From Halichondria panicea (lineage: Eukaryota > Porifera > Demospongiae > Suberitida > Halichondriidae): a DNA stretch of 64,000 nucleotides. The notes beneath the pieces were generated by a model that worked only from the letters and a program-made list of their open reading frames with translations, was not told the origin of the DNA and ran no database searches. This document shows positions 15,001 through 20,924 of this stretch, one piece after another (the first letter of the stretch is position 1; each line of letters starts with the position of its first letter). The DNA lies in NCBI RefSeq assembly GCF_963675165.1, contig NC_087390.1:2030001-2094000 (forward strand). The letters are read 5' to 3'. Position numbers and translations under genes: made by a program.

Positions 15001-18000
15001 TTTATGGACGAACTGTTTCAAATTTAGTACACTAGCTGTATACATGCATACATGTACAATATAGACACATGGCAACCATGCTGGTAACTAGATACAGCTG
15101 CTGAACAGTAACTACTCATTGTTGCCAAACACTTAACAACACTTCGAGCAACCATCCCCGTAGTAACATATTGAAACAGTCAAAAATGTGCTCATACAGT
15201 AAATATAACTTGTGCATACATACCTACTCGAGAATGTAACCATCACATAATACCAATGGCAGTACATACGCCCTTGATTATACGCAATACAGCACAAGGT
15301 GAGATACGTACACAGACAGTTAACTCAAACACTCATATTAGCTATTCAACAACTGGTACTACAATCATTAACTCAACTCCGGGTATAATGTGCTTCCTCC
15401 GAACTTCATGTGTGCGTTACATAGCACATGATCACGCTAAATATCAAGTGATGGATAATTTTATGCAGAATAGAAGTTATGAATAGGAACCTCAAGCTTG
15501 TAGTTTCTTGGCAGGAGATTGAAATGTTAGCAGCCATCGCTAGTTTGGCTTGCTGATAGTCAGCCTCTTCTCTATATACACCATACGGACCTGGTAGGTA
15601 ACCTATACTGCATGTACTATGTACTGTATAATTACTTAACTCTACAATCGTTTTTGCGAGTATCAAACATTTGCGAGTGCAATTGCAAAAATTAATGGTC
15701 TCCTCTAGAGGACCCCAAAAAACACAACATCACAAATACCTGTACCGGTATAGTTGTATGACATCACGATCCTTGCCTGTTTGCATAAGTTAGATTACAA
15801 ACTTTTTTGTGATTAGGCATACGCAAGAATATCAAAAAACAAATTATGAGCGAAATTTTCAAATGTGTCGCATATTTAGGGGGTTGCCTTAAATCGAATA
15901 CGGTGGTACGTACGGAACACACACGATGTAAACCGACTCACTTCCTCAGCTCCTCCTCCAACCAGACGCACGCCTCCAGATCGAGATGATTAGTGGGCTC
16001 GTCCAGTAGCAAGATGGTGGGACGTACGAAGAGCGCTCTGGCCAATGAAATTCTCATTCTCCAGCCTCCAGAGAAATCTCGACACTTCTTCTGTTGCATA
16101 GAACCATCGAACCCTGGGAAGGTGGGTAGGGGGGATGCGAGGTAAATTTGTTGTGCAAACTTCAACTAAAACGGAAGGCAAACACAACTGACAATATCGC
16201 CTTAAAATTCGAAGGTATCCAGTTCAAATTTCTATTTGGAATGATTTCATAAATAGGTAGCCGTACTGTCTGTCACATGACTTACCGAGACCGTGGAGGA
16301 TCCGTGCAGCCTTGGTCTCGGCCGTGGCAGCATCCAACTCGTCCAGACGCTCGTAGATCTCCATCAGAAGATCGCTATCAGTGTCACCGGTTTTTGTCAG
16401 ATCTTCGGCTTGTCGCTCCAGACGCAACCTACGTACATATGAAAGTGTGAGTTACTGGCAGTAAAACTTACCTAGTTATAATAATTATGGCTAACGCATT
16501 TATACACATGTAGCCTTTGGACGTTCAAATCGGACGGATTAACTGGGACCTTAACTTAACATTCCACGCAACAAAGTATCACTCAAGTGGCTAAAGAATT
16601 TAAACTGTCTTTGGACTACCATAAATATAGCACGCATTTTTCGCTGTTTTCGTGAGTTAGCAATCCTACACGAAAATTATTTCACAAACGTCGTTAATTA
16701 TCTGCTGTAACATGCAAAGATTGAAAGTGTGACCTGGGAGCACTTCTGGTATGCGAAATTTATTCACTGAAATGCTTTTAGAGGCTATAATTATATTCCA
16801 CGAAATATAAATGGCTCGAAAAAACTTCGCGCTTATTTGAACTTATTTGCTATAATTATCACCAAATTATTTTGTTTCAGAAGTTGCAACAGTGTATATT
16901 GATGAGTAATGGTTAGTGTCACCTTTCTTCGTCCACCTCCATGACACACTCGAGCGGAGTCATATCACTAACTGGAATCTCCTCGGAGAGATGATATATG
17001 TCAAAATGGTCGGGGATTGGAATGTCTCTCTCAGAAATGGCAGTCAGTAGTGTGGACTTACCTGGGGGAAGATATCTTAGATATGTGACTAGTAATGGTG
17101 TACCATATATTTCCTTTGATGAGGTCATATTTGGCTACAATAATGCAATAGATAATTGGAAGCTTTTACATATTTCTGCACAAGCTGCGGCAACAAAAGC
17201 TGTTCGGTGGTGGTTGGTACTAACCATCGACAGACTACGTATTTTACTATATTCTGTAAAAAAAGGTAAATTCGTGAATTGAGATTAGGATTTTAAATGG
17301 CCACCGCTTCCTAAAAAGTATGTCAATGCGATCACTGTGCACACACTCTCACCACTTCCGTTCAGACCGACGAGCCCGTATCTCCGGCCCAAATTGAGCT
17401 CCAGCTGAGTGTCGCTAAGTAACTCGACACCGTGGAAGGTCATGGAGAAGTCGTTAATGTGGACATCTCTCGATGCAGGGTGGGAGGCAAGTACACCTGA
17501 ACAAGAGTGAGGGTGGTGGTGTGGGTGTGAGAAGGGACATACTTAGTGTGCAGTTCAATATAAGGCATTAATATAATGAAAGGTGAACACTCTGCAAGAC
17601 TAAAGGTCATTAAAATGTTATTATGTCAATGAATATTTGAAGAGCAATGCAGCCACAGTGCTGCCAGCAGATTATATACCAGGACATAGCTTATTGGATT
17701 ATAGCCTGCCCACATGCCAAGTGTACGTACACATTGTAACCACAGGATACGGATGTGGGAGAGGGGACGCATTCACCACCACAATGGAATGGTATGCGCA
17801 CATGTTATGCATGATCTCAACAACATTAGGTCATCACCCACACACCACACACGGAGGATATTCAACCACACAGCCTTTGATTTGATTTGACACGCTACTA
17901 AACATAATATTATAGCTCATGGTAAAATCGATACTAGAATGGGATGATTAAGGTTGTCACAATACGTACCTGTACATGATCTCTGGGAAATCTTCATCCC

Positions 18001-18189
18001 CGCCACTCCCTCATGCAGACCGTTGCCCACGGTAGTGGCACTCGCCCCATTAGTCAATTTAGATCTAACTTCCTCATCATCCTTAGCCCCTGGAGGAGTG
18101 ACAACAGTTTTCTTTTGTGCTGATCTTGACGAGGCTTGTTTTTGAGCTTTCTTTTGAGCTGCTCTCTTCTTGGCTGCTTCAGAAGGCAT
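1..18189 (-). CDS. ABCF2: ABCF2 orthologue, ABC-F ATPase (5' part; 3' end outside window)
   Basis: Soluble ABC-F ATPase with no membrane spans; the family works on ribosome-associated or translation-related processes. Seven exons give 338 codons: 18189-17970, 17496-17353, 17061-16923, 16428-16286, 16113-15942, 488-386 and 93-1. The basic N-terminus starts [14 protein letters not shown]. Walker A (GLNGSGKSTLL) is split across exons 2 and 3. The signature [15 protein letters not shown] and Walker [13 protein letters not shown] lie in exon 5. Exon 6 carries the switch region ([17 protein letters not shown]) and exon 7 the start of the ABC-F linker ([19 protein letters not shown]). Exon 5 ends in AA and exon 6 opens with G, so the reading frame and the known family sequence both run straight across a 15.45-kb intron. 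The second ATPase domain lies beyond position 1. Four other genes sit inside the long intron. Identity is near certain; splice positions were read by eye. Confidence 0.95.
840..1910 (+). CDS. secreted fibrinogen-related-like protein, paralogue 1
   Basis: Intronless, 356 aa. An open frame extends to a GTG at 828, but the first ATG is at 840 and opens a clean signal peptide ([18 protein letters not shown]), so 840 is preferred. After a variable helical stalk of about 100 residues comes a cysteine-rich globular domain: SCKEI, then SGNYWL, a CDM box, [21 protein letters not shown], and a C-terminal [16 protein letters not shown] / PPWFYKNL / [13 protein letters not shown] block. The N-terminal half of this domain resembles fibrinogen-related domains; the C-terminal block is a pattern I recall from uncharacterised cnidarian and sponge secreted proteins, often behind collagen repeats, which are absent here. 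Ligand unknown; a lectin or matrix role is inference. It lies antisense inside the long ABCF2 intron. Confidence 0.85.
   Translation: MNSRALLILLCLFAASASQEDDNTCSVIVMSKEELAGTIRSQVAVALSRGVIDTPVSSTCSLNETVVTRIVERTVTRIVERSLNEILEKVEKLIKPIATKLSQLEQPGIFPSHPASSCKEIHKYDKSTPSGNYWLRASNGTAIKIYCDMTWTCGGVTGGWIKIAELDMTNLVHQCPETLSAHVQSGKRICARKTDAGGCTSVIYPTHGVGYNEVCGRVIGYELSTPDGAYNYYRSSINGPYIDGISLTYGSPRRHIWSFVAGLKKCDCTNNNNFNGHPTTFVGQDYFCDDAAFTMDPLWDKGGCGPETQCCTRNLPPWFYKNLAPSSSNNIEMRICRDEPVTNEDVLLEKIDLYIR
2140..2660 (-). repeat. copy A of a ~620-bp interspersed repeat
   Basis: Begins near the GAAAGCACCG(C)GGGTGCTGATG end and runs to the GCATGCGCATGCAC end. It matches, with indels, copy B at 3003-3655 and the opposite-strand copy at 44958-45575. 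A further fragment follows at 2690-2880. No coding potential is seen. Confidence 0.7.
2690..2880 (-). repeat. truncated copy of the ~620-bp interspersed repeat
   Basis: Contains the shared blocks AAGTAAGCAAAACTA, ACTAGAAGCCTATAGAAAC, CTTGCACTTCATT, an ACAC run, TACCGTATA and a decayed TTGCGCATG end. It lies directly behind copy A. Confidence 0.6.
3003..3655 (-). repeat. copy B of the ~620-bp interspersed repeat, interrupted by a small foldback element
   Basis: Full-length copy with one end at GAAAGCACCG and the other at ACTTGCGCATGCGCACCGAGGC. It includes a CAGA/CACA microsatellite near 3580-3620. A second element with AGCCTCGG...CCGAGGCT-like inverted ends (about 3012-3110) is inserted near its end, with GCACC on both sides. 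Confidence 0.7.
3012..3110. mobile_element. foldback MITE nested in repeat copy B
   Basis: Inverted ends of about 20 bp (AGCCTCGGTCCCAGGCCGAT and its near-complement at 3089-3108) around a T-rich centre. The sequence GCACC occurs on both sides and may be the target duplication. The same terminal sequence family appears at 44506-44560. Confidence 0.6.
3770..4819 (-). CDS. secreted fibrinogen-related-like protein, paralogue 2
   Basis: Intronless, 349 aa. The frame reaches a GTG at 4831, but the first ATG (4819) gives the signal peptide [17 protein letters not shown]. It has the same architecture as the genes at 840 and 7769: a short polar stalk, [74 protein letters not shown]. It lacks the [13 protein letters not shown] wording of paralogues 1 and 3 but keeps an equivalent [13 protein letters not shown] end. 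A TATAAAAA motif lies about 60 bp upstream. The upstream region, including the signal-peptide codons, recurs in decayed form at 5325-5530, 6018-6180 and 10134-10440. Secreted; function unknown. Confidence 0.85.
   Translation of the reverse strand: MHQLVLFSFLFLATAWGHEDTQTCSSNVVVMTREDLAQEIQSKIMAETPSSSISNCNISTTKITDEIYKRIVKLDKEKLTGLQEALNCPCDTYASCQDILERDSSSPSGYYWLQTSSTSAEKVYCDMSRICGNVRGWMRLTQLDMTDPRSQCPDGFYAAEHNNKTLCATTFTHGGCESVHYSTGGVQYNQICGRVIAYQKGYTNGIRFGRITNNYVDGVIVSHGPNSDKHHIWTFITSLDETRGNYCPCINRNNRGSAPPSFVGLDYFCDTGTKKYQNYYDNFKVFTDNPLWDGAGCGPNNECCTFNSPPWFYRKLHYKTSDSLEMRVCRGGTTLVEDILVEKIDFYVR
4879..4886 (-). promoter_or_regulatory. TATA-box-like element of fibrinogen-related paralogue 2
   Basis: TATAAAAA on the minus strand about 60 bp upstream of the ATG at 4819. 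The same motif and flanks survive in the decayed 5' copies near 6130-6145 and 10230-10245, which suggests it belongs to the duplicated promoter unit. Confidence 0.5.
5325..5530 (-). pseudogene. decayed 5' fragment of a fibrinogen-related paralogue
   Basis: Shares with 4783-5000 the blocks CAGAAAC(G/A)AAAA, GGACAC..GCTGAC..TGATG, TATACACACAAGAGA and GATTC(C/T). These correspond to the signal peptide and promoter of paralogue 2. No body of the gene follows. Confidence 0.5.
6018..6180 (-). pseudogene. second decayed 5' fragment of a fibrinogen-related paralogue
   Basis: Contains CAGAAACGAAAAAGAACC, GACACAAGCTGACAATGAT, an AGTTTTTATAACATA (TATA on the minus strand) block and ACACACAAGAGAAAAGATTCCC, in the same order as upstream of 4819. 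The coding part is absent. Confidence 0.5.
7769..8860 (+). CDS. secreted fibrinogen-related-like protein, paralogue 3
   Basis: Intronless, 363 aa, ATG at 7769. Signal peptide [20 protein letters not shown], then a stalk with [20 protein letters not shown] that parallels paralogue 1, an SPSHPAS linker, and the cysteine domain ([95 protein letters not shown]). The last ~60 coding bases and the start of the 3' flank are almost identical to those of the gene ending at 1910, more so than the rest of the gene. Secreted; ligand unknown. It lies antisense to ABCF2 within its intron. Confidence 0.87.
   Translation: MHQVQLTIVFYLLAVSMAQGDDGNCKASVVVMSKEEISREIQSQITRVLTKGSITPSVIVNNENVTFIVQREIDKLFEKVKNLIQPIVTELATLLKPGRSPSHPASTCKAILNQDKTSPSDFYWLKASNGTAVKMYCDMTKTCGRVTGGWMKLADLDMTQNLSQCPEPLYQNTQHGKNLCTRRDTRAGCSEVHYPSNGIAFSEVCGRVIGYQSGSTDGPYNGHFTGAGIDTPYIDGVSLTHGHPRHHIWTFIAALDEVGDYRQGTCECTNINQRGYSPANFVGNDYFCDTGSEHKLHSLNPDDPLWDGAGCGSNNECCTFRNPPWFYKKLGKNIENNVDMRLCRDEPVTNEDVLLEKIDLYVR
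8861..10887. other. spacer with repeats between paralogue 3 and the membrane-protein gene
   Basis: No convincing coding sequence. It contains a poly-G/poly-C foldback near 9430-9475, blocks TTTGAGAGCGGC and CTCTGATCAAGCATA near 9950-10050 that recur near 34935-34965, and the decayed 5' gene fragment at 10134-10440. A short CACA run lies at 10866-10890, next to the stop of the following gene. Confidence 0.6.
10134..10440 (-). pseudogene. third 5' fragment (promoter plus signal-peptide codons) of a fibrinogen-related gene
   Basis: The best preserved fragment: nearly base-for-base the region 4783-5010, including ATG with about 13 signal-peptide codons (starting [13 protein letters not shown] on the minus strand), the TATA motif, and the downstream TTCCCCCGGGGGAGGG block. 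Coding sequence stops after the signal peptide, so it cannot make the protein. Confidence 0.65.
10888..14775 (-). CDS. large beta-helix surface protein with C-terminal multi-span membrane domain
   Basis: Intronless, 1295 aa. The frame extends to a TTG at 14784; the first ATG at 14775 opens the signal peptide [19 protein letters not shown]. Residues ~40-620 form an asparagine- and glycine-rich right-handed beta-helix with repeated F..N.A..GGG motifs ([40 protein letters not shown]) and many N-glycosylation sequons. Then comes a cysteine-rich part ([25 protein letters not shown]). The last ~400 residues contain roughly seven or eight hydrophobic spans, e.g. [16 protein letters not shown] and [18 protein letters not shown], and a basic cytoplasmic tail. 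I recall an uncharacterised large family of this design in sponges. A receptor or adhesion role is only inference. It lies on the ABCF2 strand, inside its intron. Confidence 0.85.
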   Translation of the reverse strand: MHLFAILVFPLLLLKLASAETICIVNSTVTNLTSLSINCQQVFESLNYINITLSSQIILYSGVFVLDRVLLFDTVSSLSIISQDEVIIRCVGQTSGIAFNRSQNIHLEGLIIDGCGGIFESTSTNLSDSVNLTTMAFRSALYFEKCTNVALFGVTVRNSNGVGVSMYNTNGNIQVLRSHFLFNMVPEKELNTFPGGGGFYIEFSQCNPGVLFDSCNLFSEKRENSVYTFKNCSFVSNIAQTINSKKGSFVKLIGGHSHNNQRLGRGGGLSLIFASRAKNNSVLISNCSFRNNSAISGGGLYSNLAGGASGVSISINGSTFSGNEASFSGGGIAYQVITNTVHDNSMIVHNCNVTNNNAENGGGLILLYNQLKASDNTRNRFLSYSTHFVGNLAKYGSAVDSILFAPSGYNGPHPVFKNCSFLLNKMSSTVLVDIDSSLSQSFYGTGTFTVAKMPITFNQSVIFENNIGTALWVVSSRLTFNSPMNANFVNNKGIEGGALGLVSFSVMYFWNDAIFKFVRNKAYHNGGAVYSFQYGKQQLLGAASQCPIQYLGNSSIDERNVSFYFEDNTLLKFPFNKLERGRSIYMTSIQPCVFLCTANPSAELTISNMFSCIGKVKFHSTKNVSITDEVSTSGRKFKLDNTSLSTLYLVPGKVFELPVVVSNDLGYPLINMGYHAQIRERRSKIIIDPGYISITEHRLKVYGPVGANGTIVFESSGHYRFVLKMSIELLPCPPGFYSDNLEHGKVISYPSCTCNWNSTSHSVYQGVSCNSAVFEAQVQHIYWIGYVSHYVVPHHIFTSLCPQKFCYGGQHISPLYTLPSNASYEELDKFVCGPNRQGLLCGECAEGHSVFYHSLHFKCKKNSLCHIGFLFYILSEILPLTVMFIVIVLLNINFSSGALNGFILFAQVLDSLSIGAYGMMEFQLLKSKSLYYITVLYRFIYRVFNLDFFTEDALSFCLWKGATTLDTLAFKFVTVFYAFLLVLVSILIVNKYKLNVRCCRQFRFTTIKSYIIHGLSAFLITCYIKCAQVSLNILIPGRLTGMAHEPSRHDPLKVVYFSGNIRYMSTEHLPYAFPALFVAFIVCVPPPFLLIWYPLGRQAVYKIVSKCRQFSYRLRHKSCHVSIIDKMKPLLDSFQSCYKDNCRYFAGLQFVYRLVILCTFNFTETPLMFYTVVEVEIILILIVHVIIWPYREKWHNIIDTLIYANIALVNGFTMFVYSSSVNFSTRFVYEAVVLQTALIYLPLVYIIAYTSVILYRIIKLKIVKKKERTMTSLDDGFPARLIENSYDTSYRLDDM
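14785..15941. other. remaining ABCF2 intron, no gene seen
   Basis: AT-rich spacer between the start of the membrane-protein gene and ABCF2 exon 5. Short frames only; no RNA gene or clear repeat structure was recognised. Confidence 0.5.
16610..16850. repeat. interspersed repeat within ABCF2 intron 3
   Basis: Blocks TTTTCG(C/T)..TTAGCAATCCTACACGAAAAT, TCTGCTGTAACATGCAAAGATT and ATTCCACGAAATA match the order found at 44180-44350 in the FASTK/RAP gene's intron 2, so the two are copies of one non-coding element. Confidence 0.6.
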
Positions 18190-19067
18190 GCTGTATAATT
18201 TTACATTACATCACATGATAGAGCGTGTTCTGAGCTTTCTTTCGCCCCATTTACTGTAAAACACTGACCTTTCTATCAAAAGATACGCCTCTCTTTAATA
18301 GCTGTAGTAAGTAGATCTTTAGACTTCAGAAATACAATCCAGGAAGTTTAATACTGTAACCACGTGGTATTGGTAAAGGTCGTCAGGGAAAATCCCTGAT
18401 GTGTTGAGGTATGTTTGTGGTTTGTCTCTGTATCAACTATGCAGTGCTGCATGCCTGTATAGCAATTCAGAGATTATAGTAAAATGAGTTCTTTCAATCG
18501 TTAAAATGTTCATCATGTGAACGATACGACGGTACAAGCCCTTTACAAACTCTTAATAAGTGGTACAAGCCTGGCATCGTAGCCGGACTGGAATTCTCCA
18601 GTTGGTAATCATAGCTTGTAGTTAATTAATTAACTATTTTCAAGTTCTTGTAGTGATACACAAATTAAAGGGGGTGCATTGAAGTGCATCACCCGTTAGC
18701 TCCTATTGGTACACACATGTGATGTTCATTAGTTTTCCACCACAGAGATTGTAGAAAAGTAAATAACAAGTGGGCGAAAGAGACACATTGATTAGTTTGC
18801 ATAAGAAAATGTATTGTATACTTTTGCTGATGGCTTTCATTTCATAGTTTCATCTTCATAAAACACAGGGTAAACTTAAACCCAAGCTGTTAGCAGCCTC
18901 AGCATGCATGGTCATAATGTACATCACTGACACAAACTAAGATTTTTGACTGAGACTGAATAACTGTAATTATAGTTACTATATAAGCATGATTAGAGTT
19001 TACAATTGTCACTCCGCTATACTAGTACTGTCACTCCAATATAGAAGACTCTGGTTTGGTATGAGGC

Positions 19068-19134
19068 CTGTAGATTAGACTCTGATCAGCGGATGGCTCA
19101 TTGAGGCCATCTGCCGACCAAGCCCAATCTACAG
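19068..19134 (+). ncRNA. hairpin element copy 1 (possible structured RNA)
   Basis: Outer stem CTGTAGATT pairs with AATCTACAG (9 bp). Inner stem GCGGATGGC pairs with GCCATCTGC (9 bp with one G-U), closed by an 8-base loop. Between the stems, the 3' side has CGACCAAGCCC, identical in all three copies; the 5' side is different. Strand and transcription are unknown. Confidence 0.5.
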
Positions 19135-19534
19135 CCCTTCACACCACCAGGAGGGAGAGAAAGTGAAGGTCTTCCATTTCTTGTTGTGGGAACACACTCG
19201 CCCATACAGTTTGATAGCTTTATATGATAGCAGTATCTTTTCCACGCCGGTTAGTTATAGATCACTGCATGGTAGTTGAAACCTGACTGTTGGTGATACC
19301 TGTGTGTAAGTATTCAATGGCAGGAAACAATGGTTAAGGTCTCCCAACACATGCATGCCCATGCATGTAGTGATTAATTCAAACATGCATGTAATGATTC
19401 CAGTTACATGAACTATATAACATTTTTCTAACGGCCTAATAATACTAAACTTTGCATAATACCTTTTGCCAATAGTAGTTGCCAATCCATGATATAATTT
19501 AGCGGCTGCATGATGTGTTCATCCATCACCTCCT

Positions 19535-19622
19535 CTGTAGAGTGGGGATGCTCAGCAGACAAGAGACAGCTGCATAACAGCTGCACTACTTTGCATGTCT
19601 GCCGACCAAGCCCAATCTACAG
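19535..19622 (+). ncRNA. hairpin element copy 2 (possible structured RNA)
   Basis: Outer stem CTGTAGAGT with AATCTACAG (one mismatch), inner stem GCAGACA with TGTCTGC, and a further inner CAGCTG/CAGCTG helix. It has the same conserved 3' internal-loop sequence CGACCAAGCCC as copies 1 and 3, but a longer apical part. Confidence 0.5.
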
Positions 19623-19963
19623 CGGCAGGGGTAGGGAAAGACTATGCACTACACTGCTAGGAGTTAGTTCCTTCTGTCATAGTGTTATCATGTCACTTTT
19701 GAAAAGCTGCCAATGAGGAAACGTAGGGAATTTTGACCAACATCGCAACCTGCCGATGAGGGGAAACATAAGTACAAGGGAATTTTGACCAAAATCGCAG
19801 CCACATACCATGCAGATCAAAATTGCAATGCTATTGCACACAGTGAATTGTCTAATATACCCTTAAGACTAACGTACCTCAACTATAAAATGCATGCTAC
19901 TTGACCTGCAGTGTTCTCTTCCCACAATGCACAAGGTGAAGATGAGGGGCTACTTCATGGGCC

Positions 19964-20035
19964 CTGTAGGTTAAGCATGGTTAGCAGACAGCGTCCAATC
20001 ACATTGTCCGTCTGCCGACCAAGCCCAATCTACAG
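19964..20035 (+). ncRNA. hairpin element copy 3 (possible structured RNA)
   Basis: Outer stem CTGTAGGTT with AATCTACAG (G-U allowed at one position), inner stem GCAGAC with GTCTGC, and conserved CGACCAAGCCC on the 3' side. Relative to copy 1, one inner pair changes T-A to C-G and another G-U to A-T, so pairing is kept while sequence changes. Confidence 0.5.
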
Positions 20036-20924
20036 CACCACACGAGAGGAGTGAAGTAATCGGATATAGTTTGGTCTTTGTTCAGGTCCACTTCTGCAGG
20101 GTACATTGTATTAACTCACTCCACAATGTCTTTCTATAGAGTCAGATCATTGACTGCTCAACTTTGTTGTCATGGAGCTATATATAGGATACAATTCACC
20201 TTGCCAGCTTATATAGCAGAGCTGCACTAAGTGACTGTTTTGAGATCAGTTTTGCTTCACTTTGCATTTCACTTCCCCAATGTTTTTAATATGGGACTGT
20301 ATAATAATAGTGCTGCACTTAGATTTCAGAGTGTGTGGTTTTTGTAGGTGGGTTTCCGGAAACATGCTTTGTGAAAGTATACACTGTGTTTACTTAGTTG
20401 AATTTCTCGTTACAACAACATTCAATGTTTGTGTTTATAGTTGATGGGTTGATACACACATGCATGAACACGTACACCCGGCAACCGATAATTGGAGCAT
20501 AGCTTTGTACACACCACGTACTATATTTTTTGTGTGCTATGATCAGAATCCTTAATGCCTTCAAATTGACTCTATAGCTTACACAATCATACAGCCTACT
20601 AATAAATCATAGTACACACAATATCTGTGGTTAGTTTTGAGAATCCTCACACAAACATTGAAAGATGTTTCACTAAAAACTTTGTTGGTTTAACAGCCCT
20701 TATAAGCATGCAGTGTATCATACAATACATGCATGCAACATCTGTACACGTACGTACATCTACGATTTATTCGTTTCATGGTTGGCACAATTTCATAGTG
20801 AACCTTTCGGTTTTTCAATTTTTAATGAACAATAATATTTTGCCACAAAATAATAGGAAGGGTATAATTATCATCAAAGAAATCCCTGACAGCTAGCTAT
20901 ACTGCTACAAAACTCTTCAAGTTT

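Larger units (their letters stand above)
18190..20924. other. spacer upstream of ABCF2 holding three hairpin copies
   Basis: No protein-coding gene. Between the ABCF2 start and the stop of the zinc-finger gene there are three hairpin elements (listed separately) and a two-unit tandem repeat at about 19709-19802, in which CTGCC(A/G)ATGAGG..AAAC and GGGAATTTTGACCAA recur. The remainder is AT-rich with scattered GCATGCATG-type runs. Confidence 0.6.

Noticed and set aside
19709..19802. hammerhead ribozyme (ATGAGG..GAAAC blocks)
   Set aside because: The CUGAUGA core and the correct three-way stem arrangement are missing; it is a two-unit tandem repeat.
19068..20035. CRISPR-like array from the three repeated 25-bp blocks
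   Set aside because: Only three copies at 400-500 bp spacing in animal DNA, with structured rather than spacer-like intervals.
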